This document shows positions 47,519-58,400 of a stretch of DNA of 64,000 bases, piece by piece (positions within the stretch are counted from its first letter, which is position 1; every line of letters starts with the position of its first letter). The stretch spans positions 7,119,750 to 7,183,749 of the forward strand of contig NC_043753.1 of the NCBI RefSeq assembly GCF_902148845.1, in the 5' to 3' direction. Position numbers and translations under genes: made by a program. Source of the DNA: Salarias fasciatus (taxonomy: Eukaryota > Chordata > Actinopteri > Blenniiformes > Blenniidae). Below the pieces are notes generated by a model. That model did not search any database, was not told the DNA's origin, and saw only the letters and a program-made list of their open reading frames with translations.

Positions 47519-47759
47519 ACATACCGGGAGCAGTCGAGAATCCTTTTCAGCTCAGAACAGAGACGGATGGAAACTCTGCGCCCTCGCGGTAGTGCAATTA
47601 TGCTACACTCCTAAAGGATTATCAATGGATACTCTAACATTTAATCCAAAGAAAACACAGAAAAATGAGCATTGACTAGCAAAATCCTGCCTACAGCAGC
47701 TTTAATAAATTGTTACATTAGTTGAAAAACACTGGTGGCAAGTTACATTACATTATGGT

Positions 47760-48410
47760 ATTTATTACATTGAAAATAGGCTAAATTATAATAGAATATT
47801 TGTCTATCTGTCCTCCATCTGATTTGGCTAAATTGAAATAAACAAAAATACTTCACCAGTGTTTACAATTGAAATTCAGAAAGCAATTCAACTAATAATC
47901 AATGGACTTCAGCTAAATTCAGTCAAGATAGTCTTTTTAATTTAACTAACTCAACCAATATAGCACATTAGAATTCAATCAAGTAACCAACATTCTTAAT
48001 TATGAGGCTGATTCAAACAATTTAATTGACTTAAACAGCTTGACTAATTTAACTAAATTAAGACATTTTAATAAAATTAAAACAGCCGAATAAGTTCAGT
48101 GAACTTTCCTGATTTAAATTCAGTCAAGACAACTTAACACACTGACACTGACACTTAACATAAACAATGTAACTCATTTATATTCGATCATGTAAACAGA
48201 CTTATTTCAAATAACTAATTCAACTTATATAATGAACTAATCATAAAACTAATCAGAATGGAATGAAATGGTTCTATAAAATTGTTTTGATCAATTGTTT
48301 AGGTAATTTAACTAGCTTGACTGATTTCCACTGAAATTCAGGAAGACATGAAAATTTTAACGAATTCAACTAAGTTAAATTCAATCAAGAAAACTTAAAA
48401 GAATTAGAAG
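47760..48410. repeat. AT-rich degenerate repeat field
   Basis: Variants of aaattcagtcaagacaactt recur at about 47915, 47975, 48117, 48186, 48341 and 48380, mixed with aatttaactaactcaacc-like phrases. Spacing is irregular (about 40-150 bases). No coding sequence. Confidence 0.5.
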
Positions 48411-48439
48411 AGGGTTGCGGTGTGATCGACTTCTATTAA

Positions 48440-48930
48440 TAGACGATCTTCGTGGGACCCGAGTGGGCGGTCTCTCCTGCCGAAGTTTTCCGATGTGAGC
48501 CGAAGCGGGCCTCCGGTGGAGCTGCTCTCTTTAAACGGGCTATTTTTTTCTCTTTGTCCGGCGGCCGCAGCACGACGACCGGTTTCTCCTCTAACGCCAT
48601 GTCGGACACAGATACCCGCCGTCTAATAACCGCGTGGAACTTGGATTAAATCGCTCTATAGAGGTAAGAAGAGGAGGAAGACGAGGAGGAGGAGGAGAGG
48701 AGGAGGAGAGGAGTCTGGATCCCGGCGGGCATCATCACATGTCACCGCGGCGGACGGATCCCTGACGAACCGGGGACGAACCGGGGCTCCGGTGCCGTCC
48801 TTGCTCCTGCTCGGTGGAGTGTTTTTTTTTTTTTTTCCCCCCCCCCGATCTGTGTCGTCTCCCCCGGTGAAGCGGCTCCTCTCCCGGGATGTGCTGATGT
48901 TTCCCACCGCGGGCTGAGCGGCGTTTAACG
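48440..48930 (+). promoter_or_regulatory. slc22a17 5' untranslated exon(s) and CpG-rich start region
   Basis: The interval turns abruptly CpG-rich. There are two plausible donors, gtaaga at 48663 and gtgagt at 48931, and the coding exon begins after an acceptor ccctccacag ending at 49651. Between 48599 and 48649 lies a 16-residue upstream open frame (MSDTDTRRLITAWNLD). So a non-coding first exon with a short uORF is likely. Confidence 0.5.
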
Positions 48931-49202
48931 GGTGAGTCTGAGACGTGAAGCAGGTGTCTGCTCCGCTCCCGCACCGCCGGTTTACTGCCCCTCGCTGGGG
49001 TAGAAACGTGTCTCTGTCTGTAACATTCCCTCCACGTCCTCTGCTCCCCCTCCATGGTGGCGAGAGGTGGAAAAAAAGAGGCTCTTATGTAACCCTGAGG
49101 GATTCCTTTCTGCAAGACTTCCTGTGCAGGGAAAACATGGTGCATGTGGCCGGTGGAGGAGGCTGGGGAGGGGGGCGAAGACCCTCCACAGGGTCCCAGA
49201 CT

Positions 49203-49263
49203 GAGCCCGAGATCCTCCACACAGGGTCTGATCCTCCACACAGGGTCTGATCCTCCACACAGA
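49203..49263. repeat. Three-copy 19-bp tandem repeat
   Basis: gatcctccacacagggtct is repeated three times in the 5' intron of slc22a17, the last copy altered at its end. Confidence 0.85.
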
Positions 49264-49365
49264 ACTGGGATCTTATATCACAACAACATGTCATGAGAAA
49301 AAGTAAAATCAAAATGATCACATTTACATGTAAAAGCAGCATCTCTGGTCGGTTAAACCATTCTC

Positions 49366-49560
49366 AGTTCCATTTACATGACAGCGTTTCAAGTGAAAAC
49401 ACACTATTTTCGTTCCGGGAAAGTTTAGTGTTTACACAGCAGTGTTGTTTAATTAACATCTGTTTACACAGAAATGATGAAAATGAGGCAGTTAGCGTCT
49501 CAGGCCACAAGTTAGAGTCAGCTCTAAAAGTGCCCCGTTTCAGGGGAATGAGGACGGGGA
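49366..49560. mobile_element. GTTTACAC-family fragment
   Basis: Contains catttacatgacagcgtttc, agtgtttacacagcag and gcgtctcaggccacaagtta, parallel to 7620-7720. It lies just upstream of the first slc22a17 coding exon. Confidence 0.5.
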
Positions 49561-49704
49561 GTCTTGACACTCCGGAGGGGAACGTTGTTGTTGTCCATCT
49601 CCAGATGTGCAGGATCGCTCTGGAGTCTGAAGTCTCCTCTCTTCCCTCCACAGAGCTCTTCCTCCACTCCTTCCCTCCTCCTCGGAGGCTTGGATCCACC
49701 TGCG

Positions 49705-52700
49705 ATGACGTCCCCGGACTCGCCGCCGCTGGTCTCCCCCTCCCCTTGCCCCGCCCCTCCCCCGTCCCTGCCCTCCTCCCCCGTGCCGTCCTCCCCGGCT
49801 CCGTCCTCGTCCTCGCTGCCGGCGCCCCCCTCGCTGCCCCCCACGGGGGAGGTGATGGTTCTGGCCCTGGGCCGTAAGAAGCAGCGGGTCCTCATCGCCC
49901 TGTCCATCCTGCCCAACCTCTTCCTGGCCTTCCTGCTGTCGTCCGACCCCCTCATCACGCTGTCGCCGCGCCACCACTGCCACCTGCCGGGCCCGCTGCC
50001 CTCGCCCGAGGTGCTGAACGCCTCCCTGCCCTGGGAGAAGGGCGAGCGGGCGGGGGACGGCGGCGGGCTGTCGCAGTGCCGGCAGTACGCCAACGGGAGC
50101 CAGTCGGCGGTGGTGGACTGCGAGGACGGCTGGGACTACAACGTGACGGAGGGGCTGAAGAACAACATCGTCACCGAGGTAACCCCGGCCCGACGCGCTC
50201 CAGAGCTTGCATGTTCTTCCTGTGCGCGTTTGACTTTCACATTGCTTCCATCATCAGATCAGTGGCGTCACGTTTTAGGTCCTGTTTACACGGTAACGGT
50301 GCTGAAAACGCAACTTTTTTGAAAGCGGCTTCCAAAGTGGAACTTTTTGAAAGTGCTCTGACTCCGTCGCCATGGAAATGGGGGAAACTTTATTTCTCGG
50401 AATCGGAATGCAAACTGCATCGATTTCTAGCGTTTCTGCCGTTTCCGTGTAAACGGACATCGTTTTCAAAACGTTTCTGTGTGAAGGCAAAACTTTTCTG
50501 AAATGCAAAAACAGTGTGAAAGTTTGCCGTTTTCACTTGAAAACAGCGTCGTGTAAAGTGAGAATAAAATCAGGGTCCTGATAGAAGCAGGCGGAATCTC
50601 TGAATGTCACATGGAATCATGGAGAACATGCAAACCACGGCACCGTGGTGGAGGACGGATGATTTTATCTAGATTAAACTGGTAGCAATAAATGGGTTTT
50701 TTCCCCATTGTCTTCATTTGGATTTTAGTATTTTTAATGGTGATTTTCAGTGTTTTTCTCCAAACATCTCGAGGTAAAAGCTAAAAATACTTTATGTATT
50801 TATCAGTGTTTGCAATTATCTTATAAGTTTGATTATAAATTCGCTGCAGATTTGAAGCTTTGCGATCACTAAAAAGCTCCGTAAGATCCTGAAGTGACCG
50901 TTTGTGTTCGATTAATGAATGTACGTTCCTCCCAAAAAAATCTGAGTTTATTCATTAACTGGTGTTTCCACACCCGGTAGTTAAATATCCGGCAGGTTTA
51001 CTGAAGCTGAATTCACAAGGAAAAGAACTGACGGCGTTATCCAGCCACTATTATGTAAGTGTTGTATGATATTACATGATATGATATTAATAGAGCGGCC
51101 TCATGCTTCACTCTTGTCATCGCAAACATTTACCCCATGAAGAAGTGAGATTCTGCTTCAATGCAGATTTGCAGAGTCTAAAATGTTGAGTTTTTTTCAC
51201 TCGTTTGGCGGTTGAAACTTGTGTTAAATTTGGAAAAAAGGCTTTCATTTTGAAAAATACTTGTTGATCAGAGCTTGAATCGCATTTGAACGGCTCATAT
51301 CTGGCTCTCTTTGGCAGAGATGGACGTTCTGCGTCACAGCAGAGAACTGGTGTGTGGAACTGAGCAGAAACTGAAGCTCTGTTATCTTAACGGAATGAAA
51401 TGTGCACAAACAGGAACGAGACGGTAATCATTTCACCCATCAGGGATCAGCACAGTGCCTCTGACCTTTCACCCTTTACCCTCTTTTATCCGTAATTCAT
51501 GCTCGACGCTTTGATATTTACTGTAATATATTGTTTATACTATGATAAAGCTGAATTCCCCTGAAATAACCTTCAGTTTTCCCATAATCCTTTGTAATAG
51601 ACGCACTGCATTATAGCTGTTTTCCAAAACATATGAAATAATTTGCTTCAATAGAGATTTTTTTAATTCCTGCTGTTTACAGTAAAATATTTTATTCCCT
51701 ATAAGTTAAAAGTAAGTGTATTCATGTTATTGTGAGAGAAAAATAAGTAAACTCACTGAAAATGAGCAATGCTCAGTTTTTTAGATGATACTTCCAAAGA
51801 AAACTCAGTAGAAAGAGCGAACGGGAGGATCACTGTAAACTTTATAAAGACGCACATTCAGAACTTTAGTAAGTGTAGATCTGTTAATATGAAGCAGGGC
51901 TACTGTAAACTGATAATAACATGTTTGTGGACTATATTTAAAAAGTAAAAACAGGGGAAATAAATTCACTGTAGTAATCTTCCCATGATGGAAGCTGGTT
52001 TCTAAATGTTCCTGTGATAGTTTTGGACATGGAGGGATTGATTCCTCACTGCAGCGTCCTTAACTTCAGGTTTTTCCCTGTACGTTTCTGGTGTGGCCGT
52101 GGTGTTTCCACTCCTCGTCTCAGAACCACGCCCGGCGCTGTTGGTTTGTGGCAGCAGGGGCGGCTTTTACGGGCGGAGGCCTCCAGCCACGCTCTCCCTG
52201 ACGTCGGGCTCAGAGAGCGCGTTTCCCCTCGCCGTCGGGGGCGACGGGCTCGGGTTTGGGTTCGCTGAGGCGGCATCGATGCGCCGAGGCGGGACTTTAC
52301 CTCACTGTAAAACCCGGCTCAGAAAGAGCGTCAGTGTGGCGTCTGCAGGTTTCAAACCAAACCAGTCGGAGGAGTTTTCTAAACCCGTCTGTGTGCATTC
52401 CCTCCTCCTCCTCCTCCTCCTCCTCCCATACCGTCGCCCTCTGACGTGGCTCTCCGTCTCAGCTGATTACATCTGACAGCCTTTATGTTTACGTGCTTCC
52501 ACTCCCATTATGTAAGGCCTGTGCTGTTGTTTTTTTTTTTTTCTTTCTTCCGCCGTGCCCTCTCGCTCCCTCCAGATCATTAAAAGCATTTTGCTCTCAG
52601 CCACATTAGCCGAGCTCAGCTGTAAATGCAAATCAGTGACTTGGCTTAATGTGATTAAAACTCAGTTGTGAGGGCAGCCGTGGGTCTGCTCTGCTCCACA

Positions 52701-52761
52701 CCGTTCACTCCTCCTGCAGTTCCTGTCGATGCAGCAGGAATTCTGCATCCTCACTAAAGCT

Positions 52762-52809
<48 letters not shown>

Positions 52810-53666
52810 GACAAAAACATAGATTTACATTCATTTTCTGCAGATTTTAATTAGAAATGTAGTAATTTCCTGAATGTTTGTACGGTGAATTCAACTTCTG
52901 TGCAGTCAGATTTCAAAGGATATTTTATTCCTACTTACTTTCTTCTGAGTTTAAGAGGCGGCACATTGAAGAGCTGCAGTCTGAGATGTATAAACAGGTA
53001 CGAGATGCTACAAACGCTGCACATATCTGCGCATTTTGGACGATTTGTGCAGGTGTTTGCATGTTTTCTGTAAATATGAGGAAAAAAGTTCAAGTTAACT
53101 CACTTCACTTTGTTTAAAACAATAAATTTGTTCTATTTTTTTCTGTTTTTAGGCAGAAATACACCTGATAGATTTACAAACATGCAGTGTTGTTAATTGT
53201 TATTTAGTATTATTGAAAGATTGATAAATTCCCAAGTGGAGGTTGGAGTTAATTTTCTTTGTAATATCTGATCTTGGGTTTTACTTGATGGAGCTGGATG
53301 TCTCCTAACCTGATTGTTCTCACAGGTCGAGAGAAAGTGATGCAGAGCAGCAGCAGCTCACAGAAAAAAAAACAGCTTTTTAATAAGAGTTAATTCTCTG
53401 TTTCTTCCTTTGGCGGTTCTTGTTCAGATGCGCAGGTCTAATTTTGTCTGATCAGGCCCCGAATCTGATCTGTGGCGTCTCCCCGACGGGGTCCGGCGCC
53501 CCAGTTTGGGAGCGACTGACACCATAAAGACCTGTCGTTGTGTCTCCTAGTGGGATCTGGTGTGTGCTCAGTACTGGCTGGTACCAGTGGAGGAGGTGTG
53601 CTTCATCCTGGGGGTCCTGACCGGCTGCCTCGGACTGGGCTACGCCGCTGACAGGTAGAGCACACG

Positions 53667-53704
<38 letters not shown>

Positions 53705-55382
53705 GAGAGTCACACATCATCCGCATACACTGAAAGATGCAGCAATGTTCAAATGAACCCCCTCCATCGGCTCCAATGTAAGAGAGAGTTCTCACCAGAT
53801 GAATTCCTCCTGTTTGCTGTTGGAAAGCGCCACAAACAGGCATAAATTCACCAGTATTTACCTTCCTCTCTCCACCCTGGCGAGCTCCTCGCGCTCTGCA
53901 GGAGCGGATAATCGACGCGGCCGGGGCCGCCTTGTTCCCGCAGTGTTTTTTTTGGGGGGAGATGACGGCGGTTTAATCAGCCAACAGCTCCCGTTAATTT
54001 GCAGAGCGATTGAGCGTGGCGCCTGTTTGTTAAGAGGAGCGAGTTAATGCCGCCTCCCGGGGAAGACGGAGGCGAACGGAGCTGATCTGCACACAGAGGC
54101 TGCCGCATCGACCCGTCCGGTCGGGACCGGATCAGATGTACATCTCACTGTGGACGATCTGTTGTCTTTAGATCATTAGCAGCTCCTCATCAGTCAGAAA
54201 ACACACAGCCATGTGACTCTGAACAGCCGCCGTGCTTCTTTTCCAGTTGAATCCCACTCAGTGTGTGTGTGTGTTTGGGTGCAGGCTGGGCCGGTCCAAG
54301 ACCCTGCTGACCTCTCTGACCCTGTCGGTGGTGTTCGGGGTGCTGGTGTGCGTCTCTCCGTACCCCTCCATCTTCATCGTCATGAGGTTCTGCCTGGCGG
54401 CCTCCAGCGCCGGCGTGTACCTCACTCTCTACGTCTCCCGTGAGTGTTTCAGCGTCCCATGCATTTCCCGGCTGGGAATCTTAGTCTCACTGTGAAATAA
54501 TCTGGCCCTTTCCTATCCGCCCACTCTCCCAGTCCTGAAGCCTTTTTAATATTTAATATTTCTAAGATACAAGCAGATTCCAGAGCTGCAGGGATTCTTC
54601 ATAAAGACGTCTGTCTGAGTGGTAATAATCAGTAGATGTCATGAATCCATGGAGAAAAACAGCAAAAAAAGACAGAAGAAGAGTGGAATTTCTTTCACAT
54701 TTATTTATTTACTTATTTCAGGCCATATCAATACAATTTAACACAAAATTGACACATTTATAGTCAAAACTTCCTGAATGATACCTGAAAAACATGAACA
54801 CAGAGAGACAAATTGAATCATTAAAATGAAGAAACTGACACAGTGTGTGTTTTATATATATTGATTTGTGAGTGAGGTTAATTTTTAATCCAGGATTGAG
54901 AATAAGAGATCAGTCGAGTTACATATTGACATGATTTTCTTCTAAAAGTTCAGTGAAACAACCATATATTTTACTTTGACGAACATTTTAGCTAATAAGC
55001 CACACAAATAAAAACCTCTCCTTCAGGATATTAGAATAGTTGATGAGATTAGACTGTTTTTAACATAATAACCCAGTTTAATGAAACACAGTGAAAACAT
55101 TTCAGAGATATTCGGTTTTCTCCTGAACTCCTGCTCCTGCTTGCTGGAGCTCTGTTGTTGGGCGCGTCGGGCAGACGTGGATTTTCTGCCGGGCTCCTGC
55201 AGGACTCGGCGTGTTTGGACTCTCCGGGCCCTCAGACAGTAGAAACTCCTTCCAGCTGCGTCGTAACGACCTGCAGAAATATAATTTGCAGCTGGAACGA
55301 GGAAAGGTGTGCAGAGAGCTGTTTACATGAGGAGGGAGCGGGTCACTGCAGGTTCCTGCAGGTTTCCCCCCTGACTGAGGAC

Positions 55383-55434
<52 letters not shown>

Positions 55435-58400
55435 GTGTCTGCAGGTCTGGAGCTGTGCGAGCCGTCTCTCAGGCTGGTGGCGACCACGCTGGCCGGCCTG
55501 ACCACGGTGGCCGGCGAGCTGCTGCTGCTGGCCGTGGCGCTGGGCTGCCAGTCCTGGAGGGGCCTGCTGGGGGCCGGGGCCGCCCCGCTCACACTCTTCC
55601 TCAGCTACGGGTACGGCGCGCGCGTGTGTGTGTGTGTGTGTGTCTGCATGTACATGTGAACCTCTGAACGCTACAAGGTGTGTCTTTAATGAGCAGGTTT
55701 ACACATTTTTCAAGAAAATCTGGTCTTGTTAAGTTGACTTTTAGATCCGGAGTCAGTCAAGAGTGAAAGATTTATAGGTCAGCTTTTACACTGAAAACTG
55801 TAGAATCAAACACAGTATTACAGTTAAATTGAGTAAAACAACTAAAAAGACAAATTACAAAAATTACTGTAAGGGGGGAAACATGCATCACAGATCAAAT
55901 GTGTAAAACTGTGAAAAATAAAGTTGAAAAACTTGATTTAAATGTTAAAAACACAAAAAAACAATACAACACAGTATTTTGAGTGAGTTAAGGTGAATGT
56001 GTTTATAGAGAACTATTCAGACACAAAGTCTCAGTGCTTTTCAAAGAAATACATGGCAGTAGAGCGATTAAGATTATGAAATATAATAAAATAAATGATT
56101 AAAAAAAGCCTGAATTTTATAAAACAGCGAAAACAATGACATTTCCACACAAAAAAAAAATTAAAGAAAGAACTGCACTACAGTTAAAATGGGGAAAATA
56201 GTGAAAATGAAATTTTATAAACTTGCTAAAAATCAATCAAACAACAGTATTAAAGCTAAAATGGATATAGTAGCAGAAAATAAAGTTAGAAACTTGCTAA
56301 GAATGGATTGTAAACAGTATTCTAGCTCAGACGGATAAAGCAGTGTTTAGGTTTTCAGCATTTTGCGCACGCTGCAGGTGAGCCGGGCCTCCGAGAGCCC
56401 GGCTGTGATTGGACAGTGCGAACACGTCGGCGCCGGCCTCCCTGCAGGCTCCGAGTCCGTATTGATTCTGGTTCCTCGTCACTCGGAGCCTTTCAGCTCC
56501 TGTCAGAACACATTAGACCTGCCGTGTTTGTTTAAGGTCCCCGCTCCCCTCAGGACCGTAATCCTTCAAAACCAAATTAAAAGAGATTAAAGTCAGATTA
56601 CTGCCATGGAATTGCAGCTTTTAATCAGAGCGGCGGCTCTGTGAACCCGCAGGCTGAAGGTTACCTGAGAGTAAATAAGCTTTATTTTGATTTTCCATGT
56701 CCCCCCCCCCCCCTGCAGCGTTCCCGGCGTGTTTCCAGAGTCTCCTCGCTGGCTCCTCCTCTCAGAACGCTCCGCCGACATGAACGCCTTCACCGAGAGG
56801 AGGAACTCCAACAGAGACGCCAGGGACGACGAGAGCTTCACGGGTGCGTCGGGCTTCGAGTCCTCTGTGAAAACTCAATACGGGCTGCATTATTGATGTG
56901 TTCCTCGTTGTGCGAGTGGAGACCAACGCCCACCACCATGCAGCGGATAATACAGCTCAGTTAACACTCGTGGTTTATTAAAGTGACACGGCTCCGACAT
57001 AAAAACAAAGCGAGAGGCCTGATGCCGCTGGGAAAGCAGCTCCGCCGCTTTTTACAGCTGTTTATATGTAAATATTTAGCCTTTCAGCAGAGGATAATGC
57101 AAAACTGCAACCAGTCTGTGCAGAACGAGAAGCCGAAGCTTTTTAATTAACTAATAAGAAAACATGAAGCAACGCAGGACGACTGAAAATATGCTTTAAA
57201 ACAACACCAGTGAACCTCAGGTGCAGGTTTTTGGACTGTTGGAGGAAAGAAGAACGATCTAGCAGTTTTTTGGCGTCACGTTGCATGATCTCTGCATGAT
57301 CCTACAATTTTACTCCAAATAGTGAGTCAGAAGTTTGTAAAACAGCTAAATATTAAACTACTAAAACAGTAAAAACCATTGCTACAAAAAGATCTTACAG
57401 CTAAAATGGGTAAAACTGTTAAATAATAAACGAAGCATTACAGATAAAATGGAACAATTAGTTAAAAATGGTAAAAAAATGGTTAAAAAAAACTATTACA
57501 GCTAAAATGAGCAAAACTACAATATCTTCATTTTGAGAATTGCTGGAAATATTTAAAGAAAAACAATTATGACATTAAGAGTGGGATATGAACTGAAAAG
57601 GACATTTCTAGAATCATTATATAGTTAAAAAAATGGTTATAGCTAAAATGGGTTGAAAATAAATTGACTAAAAATCTTAAAAATGATCAGACAAATGATA
57701 TTAGAGTTAAAATGAGTGAAATATATTTAAAAAGCAGTTTTAAATTTAACTGTGAAGGACAGTGACCTGTTCAGGGTGTGCTCTGCCCTCACCCAGCTGG
57801 AATCAGCTCCAGCACCTCGTGACCCCGCAACCCTGACTGGGACAAGCAGTGAAGCAGATGAATGAATGAATGAATTGCTGATTGTTTAAAATGATAAAAA
57901 AAAAAACAACAAACATTTCAGTTCAAATTAAAACCACTGAAGTTGTTAAATCTGAATGTGTGACGGTTTGATTTCTCCTCTGAGGCTGACACCCTGCTTG
58001 TCCCTGCAGAGCTGGACTCGGAGCCTGCCTCCTCCTTCTCCTCCGCCTCCCCCTCCTCCTCCTCACGCCCCCACCTGTCCTTCCCCGAGCTCTTCCACAG
58101 CAGGAACATCTGGAAGAACATGTGTGTGCTGGGCTTCACCTCGTAAGTCGTCCCGCCGTCCGCCCCGTTTGAAGTGAGAAAGTCTCACCCTCGTCTCACC
58201 CTCGTCTCACCCTCGTCTCACCCTCGTCTCACCCTCCCCTCCTCCCTCAGCTTCATCTCCCACGGCATCAGTCACTGCTACAGCTCCTTCCGGGGGGACG
58301 TCCGAGGCACCGCCCCCAGCTTCTACTGGACCTACCTGCTGTCTGTGTGCGCGGGGGGCGGGGCCTGGCTGTTGCTATGGGCGACGGCGGACCGGTGCGG

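Larger units (their letters stand above)
47031..47701. mobile_element. TTAA-flanked MITE with YY1 array and hairpins
   Basis: The termini are aggtgctgttggcaggatt (47031-47049) and aatcctgcctacagcagct (47683-47701), which are inverted repeats matching at 17 of 19 positions. Each end abuts TTAA (47027-47030 and 47702-47705), the target duplication used by piggyBac-type transposases. Internal parts: five 22-bp tandem units (47058-47165), a GC-rich block (47216-47280), a 19-bp perfect hairpin (47280-47322) and an inverted CCAAT pair (47474-47518). It has no transposase, so it is non-autonomous. It lies less than 1 kb upstream of the presumed slc22a17 first exon. Confidence 0.75.
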
